A DNA stretch of 64,000 nt, taken from NCBI RefSeq assembly GCF_003427025.1, contig NZ_QVAI01000003.1:62001-126000 (forward strand), given 5' to 3'. Shown here in pieces: positions 26,543 through 35,056 of the stretch. Position 1 is the stretch's first letter. The number at the start of each line of letters is the position of its first letter. The notes under the pieces were generated by a model that did not search any database, was not told where the DNA came from, and worked only from the letters and a program-made list of their open reading frames with translations. Both the position numbers and the translations under genes were made by a program. Source of the stretch: Jiangella endophytica. Lineage in GTDB: Bacteria > Actinomycetota > Actinomycetes > Jiangellales > Jiangellaceae.

Positions 26543-27232
26543 ATGCCCACCCTCGCCCGACGACGCATCCTGGTCCGGCGTGACGCCGGACTCTATGCCT
26601 ACGAGCGGACGCTGGCCCGGTCCGGGTTCGCGCCGGTCGCCGGCGCCGACGAGGCCGGGCGGGGTGCGTGCGCGGGGCCGCTGGTCGTCGGGGCCGCGCT
26701 CCTCGCGCCCGGCAAGCGAGGGGAGATCCCCGGGCTGGCCGACTCCAAGCTGCTGACGCCGGCCGCCCGCGAACGCGCCTACGACCAGGTCGTCGCCCGC
26801 GCCGTTGCCTGGTCCGTCATCATCGTCCCGCCCGACGAGGTCGACCGCGTCGGGCTGCACCGCAGCAACATCATCGCCATGCGCCGCGCGCTGGCCCGCC
26901 TCGACCCCGCACCGTCGTACGTGCTGACCGACGGTTTCCCCGTCACCGGCCTCGGCGTGCCCGGGCTCGCCATGTGGAAGGGCGACCAGGTGGCCGCGTG
27001 CATCGCGGCCGCGTCCGTCATCGCCAAGGTCACCCGCGACCGCATCATGTGTGAGCTGCACGAACAGTGGCCCGCCTACGGCTTCGACGGGCACAAGGGG
27101 TATGTGACCGACGAGCATCAGCAGGCGCTGACCGCGCATGGGCCAAGTCCGGTTCACCGTCGGTCCTACGCCAACGTCGCGCGCGTGGTATCCCTTGGAG
27201 ACGAAGGCTGGAAAGGGGAACCCGACCTATGA
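26543..27232 (+). CDS. rnhB: Ribonuclease HII
   Basis: The 229-residue protein has the type 2 RNase H motif GADEAGRGACAGPLVVGA (catalytic DE), LTDGFPV (Asp) and the late IAAASVIAKVTRD. It removes RNA from RNA-DNA hybrids and single ribonucleotides from DNA. ATG 5 bases after lepB; a TTG nine bases upstream is also possible. It is followed by DUF2469 with an ATGA overlap. Confidence 0.95.
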   Translation: MPTLARRRILVRRDAGLYAYERTLARSGFAPVAGADEAGRGACAGPLVVGAALLAPGKRGEIPGLADSKLLTPAARERAYDQVVARAVAWSVIIVPPDEVDRVGLHRSNIIAMRRALARLDPAPSYVLTDGFPVTGLGVPGLAMWKGDQVAACIAAASVIAKVTRDRIMCELHEQWPAYGFDGHKGYVTDEHQQALTAHGPSPVHRRSYANVARVVSLGDEGWKGEPDL

Positions 27233-27537
27233 GTGCTGAGGATCTCGAGAAGTACGAGACCGAGATGGAGCTCTCGCTCTACCGCGAGTACCGCGACGTG
27301 GTCGGCCTGTTCTCGTACGTCGTGGAGACCGAACGGCGGTTCTACCTCACCAACAACGTCGATTTCCAGGTGCGCGGCGAAGGCGGCGACGTCTACTTCG
27401 AAGTCACCATGAGCGACGCCTGGGTGTGGGACATGTACCGCCCGGCCCGCTTCGTCAAGAACGTCAAGGTCGTCACCTTCAAGGACGTCAACGTCGAGGA
27501 GCTCGCGAAGAGCGACCTCGAGATCCCCAAGTCCTGA
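27229..27537 (+). CDS. DUF2469 family protein
   Basis: The 102-residue acidic protein (MSAEDLEKYETEMELSLYREYRDVV...FYLTNNVDFQVR...VWDMYRPARFVKNVKVVTFKDVNVEEL) is a highly conserved actinobacterial protein always next to rnhB. It has no known catalytic motif. The ATG overlaps the rnhB stop and an AAAGGGG site precedes it. Function unknown. Confidence 0.92.
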   Translation: MSAEDLEKYETEMELSLYREYRDVVGLFSYVVETERRFYLTNNVDFQVRGEGGDVYFEVTMSDAWVWDMYRPARFVKNVKVVTFKDVNVEELAKSDLEIPKS

Positions 27538-28294
27538 CGGCGTCACCTGCCCGGGGCCGAGCACCTGCTGGTGCCGCGGCCTCGGGTTTGCGCCGGCGTC
27601 CGGCGACCCGGGCTCAGAGCCGAATTCCCTTGGCTTCCGGCCGGAGGCTTCCGGCCGGAGGCTCCAGGACCGAGGCTGCAGGCGCCGGGCGCCCCAGGTT
27701 CCAGCCCGCCGTCTGCTCCTGGGAGGACGGTTCGCCAGCCGTCGATGTGGGCGGCATCGACGTCGGCCGCAGTTCCGGCGTCGGGGCCGCTCTTCTGCCC
27801 TCTGGGCGCTGTTCGCTGATCGTCGGCTCGTGCGGCTCCGGCGCCGTTGCCGTATCCCGCACTGCCATCAGATTCAGTCGTGCAATCGCCGTGTCTCGGT
27901 CCACCCGACACCCGCGACGGTGCCTCCTCCCCGCCGCGCCGGCACGTGACCGTCACCGTCGCCGCCGTGAGCATGCCCAGAACCGTCGTCGCCGCGCCCG
28001 GTCCCGGTCATGTACCCCGTCCGCCCGTTCCCGGTCGTGCGGCTCACGTCCCATTCACCGTCAGACCGAATCACGAACCAGCACCAGACCCGTCCCGTCG
28101 ATCCGTCCCGCAGACCCGTCCCGCCGATCCGTCCCGCAGACCCGTCCCTCAGCGCTTCCGTCGCGCGTCGGCGGCTGCCTCGTCGCCCCCGTCGTCCACA
28201 GGCCAGAGCAGTCCTTCCCGTTGTCCACATTTCGCGATTTCGCGGTCGTACCGGCCGCCCGATCCGGCGAAGCTCGTGGCGGGAGGTGAGGCCG
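27538..28294. other. 757-base gene-poor gap with short tandem repeats and DnaA-box-like sites
   Basis: No frame here looks coding. A 14-bp unit CTTCCGGCCGGAGG is repeated twice (27634-27661) and is nearly self-complementary, so it may act as a terminator for DUF2469. A 26-bp unit is repeated 2.4 times at 28087-28149. Two same-direction DnaA-box-like nonamers, TCGTCCACA (28192-28200) and TTGTCCACA (28221-28229), precede the YraN gene. Confidence 0.6.
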
Positions 28295-28651
28295 GTGCGA
28301 GTCAAAGACACCATCGGCATCTACGGCGAACAGGTCGCCGTGGAGCATCTGCAGCAAGCCGGGTTCGTCGTGCTCGAGCGCAACTGGCGCTGCGACATCG
28401 GCGAGATCGACATCGTCGCGCTCGACGGCGCCACGGTCGTCGTGTGCGAGGTCAAGACGCGTAGCGGCCTGGGGTTCGGCTCGGGCCTCGACGCCGTCAC
28501 ACCGCAGAAGCTGGCCCGGCTGTACCGTCTCGCGCTCCGCTGGCGCGACGGGTCCGGCCGTGCGGGCGCCGAACTGCGAGTCGACGTCATCGCCGTCCAC
28601 CGGCGCCCGCACGGCGGGCCAGAGATCGTCCACGTGCGAGGTGCCCAATGA
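28295..28651 (+). CDS. YraN family nuclease-fold protein
   Basis: The 118-residue protein carries the UPF0102/YraN core: GIYGEQVAVEHLQQAGFVVLERNWRC, then GEIDIVALDGATVVVCEVKTR, the restriction-endonuclease-like E-x-D...E-x-K active site. A GGGAGG site supports the GTG at 28295. Its biological role is not settled; it is constantly linked to comM (YifB) and dprA as here. Its stop overlaps the next gene (ATGA). Confidence 0.9.
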   Translation: MRVKDTIGIYGEQVAVEHLQQAGFVVLERNWRCDIGEIDIVALDGATVVVCEVKTRSGLGFGSGLDAVTPQKLARLYRLALRWRDGSGRAGAELRVDVIAVHRRPHGGPEIVHVRGAQ

Positions 28652-30183
28652 CCCGCCTGGCCCGCTGCCGCAGCGTGGCGATCGTCGGCGTACGGGGCAC
28701 GGTCATCGACATCGACGTGCACATCGGCGGCATGCCCGGGTTCTCGCTGGTGGGGCTGCCCGATGCGTCGTTGTACGAGTCGCGCGACCGGGTCCGCGCC
28801 GCCATCCTGTCCACCCGCGAGTCGTGGCCGCTGCAGCGCATCACCGTCAGCCTGTCGCCGGCGGCGCTGCCCAAGCGCGGCAGCCACTTCGACCTCGGTG
28901 TCGCCATCGCCATCCTGTCGGCGGCCGATGAGGTGCCGCTCGCCGCGCTCGACGGCGTGCTGTTCCTCGGCGAGCTGGCGCTCGACGGGCGGCTGCGGCC
29001 GGTCCGCGGTGTGCTTCCCGCCGTCCTGGCCGCCGAGCGCGCCGGCCTGAGCCGTGCCGTCGTCCCCGAGTCCAACGCGGCCGAGGCACGGCTGATCCCC
29101 GGGATGCGGGTCTTCGGCGCTCAGTCGCTGCGGCAGGTGCTCGCGCATCTCCGCGACACCGAGATCCCCGACGAGGTGAGCGACGAGCTCGACGCGACGT
29201 CCGACATGCTGGCGCCGGCCGGCGACGAGGAGGCCCTCGACCTCGCCGACGTGGCCGGCCACAAGGCCGCCAAGGAGGCGGTCGAGATCGCCGCTGCGGG
29301 GCATCATCACCTGCTGCTCTCCGGCACGCCGGGTTCCGGCAAGACCATGCTGGCGCAGCGGCTGCCATCGCTGCTGCCCGACCTGCCGATCGACCAGTCG
29401 CTCGAGGTCACGTCCATCCACTCCATCGCCGGCGTGCTGCCACCGGGCCGGCCGCTGATCATCCGGCCGCCATTCGTCGACCCGCACCACACGTCATCGC
29501 TCGTCGCGATCGTCGGCGGTGGGCCGCGGGTGCCGCTCCCCGGCGCGGCCAGCCTGGCGCACCGCGGCATCCTCTTCCTCGACGAGGTGCCGGAGTTCCA
29601 GGCGCGGGTGCTCGATTCGTTGCGACAACCGCTCGAGAGCGGCACGCTCACCCTGGCCCGCTCCGAGGCGACGTCGGTGTTCCCGGCCCGGTTTCTGCTG
29701 GTGATGGCCCAGAACCCGTGCCCGTGCGGCAATTTCGGCAGCAGGGTGCGCGAGTGCACCTGCAAACCCGACACCGTGCGCCGGTACGGTCAGCGGCTGT
29801 CCGGGCCGGTCCGCGACCGCGTCGACATCCGGGTCGGCGTCGACGCTCCCACCATGGCCGAGCTCGACACCGTCGCCGAGCCCAGCAAGGTGGTCGCCGA
29901 CCGCGTCGCCGAGGCCCGCGCCCGGCAGCAACGACGGCTGCGTGGCACACCCTGGCGATGCAACGGCGAGTTGCCCGGGCCGTACCTGCGGCGCGAGTTG
30001 AAACTCCCCGCCGACGTCACCGCGCCGGCGTTCGCGAAGGTCCGCAAGGGCAGCCTGACCCTGCGCGGGGTCGACCGCGTGCTGCGGGTCGCCTGGACGG
30101 TCGCTGACCTCGCCGCCCGCGACCGGCCTACTGCAGCGGACGTGCACACGGCGCTCCGGCTCCGGCTGGGGGAGGCGGCATGA
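28648..30183 (+). CDS. YifB/ComM family Mg-chelatase-like AAA+ ATPase
   Basis: The 511-residue protein has the YifB N-terminal Lon-like domain (GVRGTVIDIDVHIGGMPGFSLVGLPD), Walker A SGTPGSGKTMLAQRL (about residue 230), the Mg-chelatase core HRGILFLDEVPEF (Walker B) and zinc-like Cys pairs (NPCPCGNFG, RECTC). The C-terminal Mg-chelatase domain completes the family length. ComM is a branch-migration helicase in natural transformation. The gene overlaps both neighbours by four bases. Confidence 0.93.
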   Translation: MTRLARCRSVAIVGVRGTVIDIDVHIGGMPGFSLVGLPDASLYESRDRVRAAILSTRESWPLQRITVSLSPAALPKRGSHFDLGVAIAILSAADEVPLAALDGVLFLGELALDGRLRPVRGVLPAVLAAERAGLSRAVVPESNAAEARLIPGMRVFGAQSLRQVLAHLRDTEIPDEVSDELDATSDMLAPAGDEEALDLADVAGHKAAKEAVEIAAAGHHHLLLSGTPGSGKTMLAQRLPSLLPDLPIDQSLEVTSIHSIAGVLPPGRPLIIRPPFVDPHHTSSLVAIVGGGPRVPLPGAASLAHRGILFLDEVPEFQARVLDSLRQPLESGTLTLARSEATSVFPARFLLVMAQNPCPCGNFGSRVRECTCKPDTVRRYGQRLSGPVRDRVDIRVGVDAPTMAELDTVAEPSKVVADRVAEARARQQRRLRGTPWRCNGELPGPYLRRELKLPADVTAPAFAKVRKGSLTLRGVDRVLRVAWTVADLAARDRPTAADVHTALRLRLGEAA

Positions 30184-31355
30184 GCGCCGAACCGATACAG
30201 GTCGCCGCGTCGTCGGCCGATCGCGCCGCCCGGGCCGCGCTGTCCGCCGTCACCGAGCCCGGCGACGAGCGGATCGCCCTGCTGGTCCGCCACACCGGCG
30301 CCGAGGCGACCTGGCGGACGATTCTCGGCGGCGACGACACCCTCGACCGCTCCCGGGTGCTGCGACGTCGCGCCGAGCACATCGACGGCGCGGAGGTGCT
30401 GGAACGGGCCGAGGCGCTCGGCATCCGGTACCTGTGTCCCGGCGAACCGGGCTGGCCGGCCCCGCTCGACGACATGGCGGCCACGCTCGACTACGCCGAC
30501 AAGGTCCCGCCTCCGCTCGGCCTGTGGTTGTCCGGCGACGGCGACCTCGCGGCGTTGGCCGAGTCGGCCGTGGCGATGGTCGGGTCGCGCGCCTGCTCCC
30601 GCTATGGCGAGCGGGTCGCCTCCGATCTGGCGACCGATCTCGCTCTCGCCGGCCGGACGGTGGTCTCCGGCGCCGCGTACGGCATCGACGCCGCTGCTCA
30701 TCGGGGTGCCCTCGGCGTCGGCGGTCAGACCATCGCGGTCCTCGCGTGCGGCGTCGACGTGCCGTACCCGCGCATGCACGCGCAACTGCTCGAGCGCATC
30801 GCTGCCGACGGCCTGATCCTCAGCGAGGTGCCGCCGGGCAGCGGGCCGATGCGTGCCTGGTTCCTCGCTCGCAATCGCATCATCGCCGCGCTGAGCGCCG
30901 GCACCGTCGTGGTCGAGGCGGCGCCGCGCTCGGGTGCGCTCAGCACGGCGTCATGGACGCAGAAGCTCAGCCGCGAGACGCTGGTCGTCCCCGGGCCGAT
31001 CACGTCCGAGCTCTCCGCCGGTTGTCACAAGCTCGTCCGCGACGGTGCCGGCATGCTGGTCACCGGGGTCGCCGACGTTCTCGAGGCGATCGGCCGACTC
31101 GGCGACCACACCCCGCCCGATCCCGAGCGCGACTCGCGGCCCATCGACGACCTGCTGCCGGCTCACACGATGGTCCGCGAGTGTATGCACGCCGGCGCCC
31201 TCGAGACCGTCGCGGCCCTCGCACTGCGCACCGGCCTGCCCGACCGGAGCGTCGCGACCGTGCTGCGCGAGTTGGCCGCAGCCGGCTGGGTGACCCGAGA
31301 AGACGGTGGCTGGCGGCTCGGATCGACGATCAGTCCACTGGAAACCCGCACATGA
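30180..31355 (+). CDS. dprA: DNA-processing protein DprA
   Basis: The 391-residue protein has the Rossmann-like DprA core: VAMVGSRACSRYGERVASDLA, VSGAAYGIDAAAHRGAL, VLACGVDVPYP and FLARNRIIAALS. A C-terminal winged-helix domain (LETVAALALRTGLPDRSVATVLRELAAAGWV) follows. It loads RecA on incoming single-stranded DNA. It is the last gene of the coupled YraN-comM-dprA set. Confidence 0.95.
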   Translation: MSAEPIQVAASSADRAARAALSAVTEPGDERIALLVRHTGAEATWRTILGGDDTLDRSRVLRRRAEHIDGAEVLERAEALGIRYLCPGEPGWPAPLDDMAATLDYADKVPPPLGLWLSGDGDLAALAESAVAMVGSRACSRYGERVASDLATDLALAGRTVVSGAAYGIDAAAHRGALGVGGQTIAVLACGVDVPYPRMHAQLLERIAADGLILSEVPPGSGPMRAWFLARNRIIAALSAGTVVVEAAPRSGALSTASWTQKLSRETLVVPGPITSELSAGCHKLVRDGAGMLVTGVADVLEAIGRLGDHTPPDPERDSRPIDDLLPAHTMVRECMHAGALETVAALALRTGLPDRSVATVLRELAAAGWVTREDGGWRLGSTISPLETRT

Positions 31356-31388
31356 CCAGGCCGGAAGGAGTATGCATAGACGCAAGGG

Positions 31389-31412
31389 GGCGCCACTCCA
31401 ACCGGTGGCGCC
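31389..31412 (+). terminator. Hairpin between dprA and dodecin gene
   Basis: GGCGCCAC (31389-31396) pairs with GTGGCGCC (31405-31412) over an 8-base loop, in the 80-base gap. Weak terminator or leader hairpin. Confidence 0.35.
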
Positions 31413-31434
31413 GACAGGGAGAGGGGAACCGCTC

Positions 31435-31641
31435 ATGGGCTCTGTCGCACGCATCACCAACATCAGCGCTCGCTCCGAGACGAGCTTCGACGACGCGGTC
31501 CGCGTGGGCATCGCCCGGGCCAGCCAGACGCTGCGCAACGTCTCCGGCGCCTGGATCAAGGACCAGAAGGTCGAGGTCAGCGACGGCCAGATCGTCGCCT
31601 ACCAGGTGGCCATGGAAGTCACCTTCGTCCTCGACGACTGA
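31435..31641 (+). CDS. Dodecin family flavin-binding protein
   Basis: The 68-residue protein matches dodecins (SVARITNISARSETSFDDAV...GAWIKDQKVEVSDGQIVAYQVAMEVTFVLDD), which form 12-mers that store flavin or CoA. The Trp in GAWIKDQ is the flavin-stacking residue. A strong GAGAGGGG site precedes the ATG. It is a stand-alone gene downstream of dprA. Confidence 0.93.
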   Translation: MGSVARITNISARSETSFDDAVRVGIARASQTLRNVSGAWIKDQKVEVSDGQIVAYQVAMEVTFVLDD

Positions 31642-31893
31642 CGTCACGGCTCGGGCGGAGGCGCCGCCCTCCGTGAGCCGGCCTCGCGGGTGCGGTGGTG
31701 TTCGGCTGATCCGTGTGAGGGGCTCGCCGGAGAACGCCATGGGTGTGCTCGGCTGACGCCGCATCGCCGCCCCGAATGCGCTGGTCCGAGCACACCGCTC
31801 GATCGTGTCCGCAGGAACGCAGACCGGGCTCCGCCCCGTGCGTCGTCAGCGTGGCGGCTCCTGTCGGCGCCGTCGCCGGGTGATCCTGGAGGT

Positions 31894-32823
31894 ATGGACG
31901 CCGACGAGGAGCTGCCCGAAGCGCTGGCCGGCGCGGTCGTGGAGTTCGCCCGGCATCTGGCGGCGGAGCGGAACCGGTCCGAGCACACGATCCGCGCGTA
32001 CACCGGCGATGTCGCCGCGCTGTTGGATCACCTGGCCAGGCTGGGACGCACCGAGGTCGGGCAGCTCGACCTCGCCACGCTGCGCAGCTGGCTCGCGCGC
32101 CAGAGCACCCTCGGCCGCTCGCGCGCCACGCTGGCCAGGCGTGCGTCGGCGGCGCGGGTGTTCACGGCGTGGGCGCACCGCACCGGGCTGCTGAACGAGG
32201 ATGTCGCCGCCGTGCTCGCGACCCCGAAGGCACGCCGGGCGCTGCCCGAGGTGCTGCGGGCCGGCGAGGCCTCGACGCTGATGGACGCGGCAGCCGACGA
32301 TGCTTCGGACGGCGATCCGGTGAACCTGCGCGACCACGCGCTGCTGGAGCTGCTCTACGCGACCGGCATCCGGGTCGGCGAGCTGGTCGGCCTCGACATC
32401 GACGACCTCGACGACGGGCGGCGGGTGGTTCGTGTGCTCGGCAAGGGCAGCAAGGAGCGGACCGTGCCCTACGGCGTTCCCGCTGCCGAGGCGCTGGACG
32501 TCTGGCTGCGTGCCGGCCGGCCGAAGCTGGCGACGCCGGCTGCTGGTCCAGCCCTGTTCGTCGGCGTCCGCGGCGGCCGGCTCGATCAGCGCGCCGCTCG
32601 CACCGTCGTACACCGGCGTCTGCGCGCGGTGCCGGGTGCGCCCGACCTCGGTCCTCACGGCCTCCGCCACACCGCGGCGACCCACCTGCTGGAGGGCGGC
32701 GCTGACCTGCGCAGCGTCCAGGAGCTGCTCGGCCACGCCTCACTCGGCACGACACAGATCTACACGCACGTCTCGGTCGACCGGCTGCGTCAGGCGTACA
32801 AGCAAGCTCATCCGCGCGCATAG
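31894..32823 (+). CDS. Tyrosine recombinase XerC-type
   Basis: The 309-residue protein has an N-terminal SAM-like core-binding domain ([27 protein letters not shown]) and the catalytic domain with Arg in [10 protein letters not shown], HxxR in [13 protein letters not shown], the His in [10 protein letters not shown] and Tyr in [10 protein letters not shown]. Length and order fit XerC, which resolves chromosome dimers at dif. Its place downstream of dprA is usual in actinobacteria; ATG preceded by GGAGGT. Confidence 0.9.
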   Translation: MDADEELPEALAGAVVEFARHLAAERNRSEHTIRAYTGDVAALLDHLARLGRTEVGQLDLATLRSWLARQSTLGRSRATLARRASAARVFTAWAHRTGLLNEDVAAVLATPKARRALPEVLRAGEASTLMDAAADDASDGDPVNLRDHALLELLYATGIRVGELVGLDIDDLDDGRRVVRVLGKGSKERTVPYGVPAAEALDVWLRAGRPKLATPAAGPALFVGVRGGRLDQRAARTVVHRRLRAVPGAPDLGPHGLRHTAATHLLEGGADLRSVQELLGHASLGTTQIYTHVSVDRLRQAYKQAHPRA

Positions 32824-33100
32824 GGCCAACGCGCGTGCCGGGCGGGCCCGCCACGGACTGGCGCTGGGCCTGCGTATCGGGGTGTTCGCCGCGGCGCCAG
32901 ACCCCGCACGAGGAGGTCCGTTCGCGGGCAGGACGCCGAGCTCCACGTCGGCTCGTGGTCGCAACGGACGTCTGGCCGGCCCCGGCTGGTCGGCGAAGGG
33001 CCGCAGCGACCGGCCGGCCGGAAGCGTCTCGGATCGTACGAGGCGCAGGCCGGAGCCAACGGCCTGTTGCCGCGTGCGCTGAAGGGGCGATCCGTCAGCG

Positions 33101-34438
33101 TCAGCAGGCCAAGCGGCGGGCCTCGACCGGATCGGCGTGGCGGGCGAGGTCGGTGAAGATCTCGTCGAGCCGGTCGAGGTGCGCCCGGATCCACGGCAGC
33201 CGCGTCGGATCGTCGGCGGCGAGGGCGGCGTAGCGCTGCACGTCGGTGTCGCCGTACAGGAGGCTCGTCGCCAGGCGCAGCCGCAGGGCGTCGTGGCCGC
33301 CTTCGAAGTCGGCCGCGGGCAGACCGCCGAGGCCGTACACGTCCAGCAGGTGCGCCGCCAGCTGACGACCGGTGGTGATGCCGTGCTCGCGTTCGAGGTA
33401 GCCGCTCCAGCCGCCGAAGTCCGGATAGAGGTAGAACCCGGCCCGCGGCGTCGGGAGAGCGGCGCCGGCGCGCTGCAGGCGATCGGCAAGAGCCCTGACC
33501 ACGGCGCCGTGCAGGCGGCGGCTGCGCTCGATCCGCTCGGTCAGCTCCTCCGGCTCGCCGAACGCGTACGCGGCGGCGTACTGGACCGGTGCCGCCGGGC
33601 TGGACCACATCTCGCTGGCCACGCCCAGCACGTCGGTCAGCAGCGAGCGGCCGAGTGGGCTGTCCGGCAGCCGCATGACGCCGAGTCGCCAGCCGCAGAG
33701 AGCCAGGCTCTTGGAGAGGCTGGTCGTGACGATCGTCCGTTCCGGCGCGAACTCGGCCGGGCTGTGCACGAACGTGGTGGGGTCGTGGACGAGGTCGCGG
33801 TAGATCTCGTTCGAGACGATGGCGAGGTCCAGTTCGCGGGCCACGTGAGCGATCTGCTCGACGCTGCTGCGCGACGCGACGTCGCCGGTCGGGTTGTCCG
33901 GCGTCGTGACGACGACGCTGCGGACGGTTCGGCCGGCCGCCCGCGCCGCGAGGACCGCGTCGGCGACGAGGTCGGGTCGTGGCACGCCGCCCTGGCCCGG
34001 CACCGTCGGCACGTGGATCGGCCGGTGGCCGGTCAGTCGCGACTGCGCCCGGTAGCTCACCCAGCCCGGCGACGGCGCGACGATGTCGCCGCCGAGCGCG
34101 AGCAGGAGCCCGTACAGCAGCGGCTTGCTGCCCGGTCCGGCGACGACGAGTTCCGGGTCGCTGGGCAGCCCGCGGCGCGCCCAGTAGCCGGCCGCCGCCT
34201 CACGCAGCTCGGCCGTACCCGCAACCGGCCCGTATGCGTTCCGGCTGCTCCCGATGGCCAGCGCCTCGCGCAGCGCCGGGTGCACCGGCAGTCCCGCCTC
34301 ACCGAATCCGAGCGGCAGGACCGGCAGGCCATGGCGCCGCTTCTCCGCCAGGGCTTCGTTGAGGGCCAGGGTCGGGGGCACAGGGACGGACATGGCGGAC
34401 GTCAGCTCCGGACGCGACAGTTCGGGGGACACGGACAT
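33101..34438 (-). CDS. Class I/II PLP-dependent aminotransferase
   Basis: The 445-residue protein starts MSVSPELSRPEL; an internal start MSVPVPP would also fit. Fold-type I motifs: NPTGDVASRSS, ISNEIYRDLVHDP (Asn-Glu-Ile-Tyr) and the PLP lysine in TTSLSKSLALCGWRLGVMRLP with the following Arg. It transfers an amino group between an amino acid and a keto acid; the substrate is not evident. It is monocistronic, convergent with xerC over a 277-base gap. Confidence 0.88.
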   Translation of the reverse strand: MSVSPELSRPELTSAMSVPVPPTLALNEALAEKRRHGLPVLPLGFGEAGLPVHPALREALAIGSSRNAYGPVAGTAELREAAAGYWARRGLPSDPELVVAGPGSKPLLYGLLLALGGDIVAPSPGWVSYRAQSRLTGHRPIHVPTVPGQGGVPRPDLVADAVLAARAAGRTVRSVVVTTPDNPTGDVASRSSVEQIAHVARELDLAIVSNEIYRDLVHDPTTFVHSPAEFAPERTIVTTSLSKSLALCGWRLGVMRLPDSPLGRSLLTDVLGVASEMWSSPAAPVQYAAAYAFGEPEELTERIERSRRLHGAVVRALADRLQRAGAALPTPRAGFYLYPDFGGWSGYLEREHGITTGRQLAAHLLDVYGLGGLPAADFEGGHDALRLRLATSLLYGDTDVQRYAALAADDPTRLPWIRAHLDRLDEIFTDLARHADPVEARRLAC

Positions 34439-34550
34439 GCCCCGCGAAGATCAATGGATCACTCCAGAGTGCCCAGTAGTGATCTGCAGCACAACCGATT
34501 CCGCTCGATGCGTCCCAACGTGACGACGCCGAAACGCCGCCGACACCTCC

Positions 34551-34829
34551 TCAAACGGTGATGAGCTTGCTGTAGCGCTGCCGGGCGGCCTCACCAGACG
34601 TGCCCAAGTACGACCCGATCAGCCACCACGGCTGTCCGGACCTCCGCGCCTCGCTCACGGCCTCGACGATGTCGCGATCGGCCTTGGCGCGTGCCTGGAC
34701 CGCTCGGTAGATGGCAGCCAGCGGCCGGGCGTCCTTGAAGTTGCGCGGATCGGGCTCGCGCTCCTCGATACGGCGCGCGAGTTCGTCGGCATGGTCCAGT
34801 GCTTCCTGGAGGGACATGGGCATGGGCAT
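34551..34829 (-). CDS. Putative HTH antitoxin-like protein
   Basis: The 92-residue protein begins MPMPMSLQEALDHADELARRIEEREPD and ends with a helix-turn-helix WWLIGSYLGTSGEAARQRYSKLITV typical of small DNA-binding partners in actinobacterial toxin-antitoxin pairs. Its ATG overlaps the stop of the upstream small gene by one base, so the two are coupled. Function is inferred from size and context only. Confidence 0.6.
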   Translation of the reverse strand: MPMPMSLQEALDHADELARRIEEREPDPRNFKDARPLAAIYRAVQARAKADRDIVEAVSEARRSGQPWWLIGSYLGTSGEAARQRYSKLITV

Positions 34830-35056
34830 CACCGCAAATGCTTGGGTCGGGCAGCCATCGCGTGAATGATCAATGGTCCACTGGTGGTTCGGAGAATGGC
34901 CAGTTCCAGCAGTCGAGCCGAGCGATCGGGCCCGATCAGCAGGACGATCTGCTCGTCCTGCTCGCTGGTGCTGATGACACAGCGGTAGGCGTGAAGCATG
35001 TCGGCATCGGCGACCCCGTGTTTGCGGGCGCTGGATGCGATGTAGGGGTCTGTCAA
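34829..35056 (-). CDS. Putative small toxin-like protein
   Basis: The 75-residue protein DPYIASSARKHGVADADMLHAYRCVISTSEQDEQIVLLIGPDRSARLLELAIL...IIHAMAARPK resembles a BrnT-like fold used by many type II toxins (SARKHGV...IGPDR...RLLEL...IHAM.RPK). I chose the TTG start that overlaps the M23 stop (TTGA) over an ATG at 35122 that would lie inside the M23 gene; both are possible. It sits upstream of the HTH gene, as toxin before antitoxin. Assignment is by family resemblance and gene order. Confidence 0.55.
   Translation of the reverse strand: MTDPYIASSARKHGVADADMLHAYRCVISTSEQDEQIVLLIGPDRSARLLELAILRTTSGPLIIHAMAARPKHLR

Noticed and set aside
28192-28229. Replication origin from two DnaA-box-like nonamers
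   Set aside because: Only two boxes, no AT-rich unwinding region, and no dnaA or dnaN nearby.
27426-28289. Open frames in the gap before the YraN gene
   Set aside because: Low-complexity Arg/Pro translations over tandem repeats; no conserved-looking segment.
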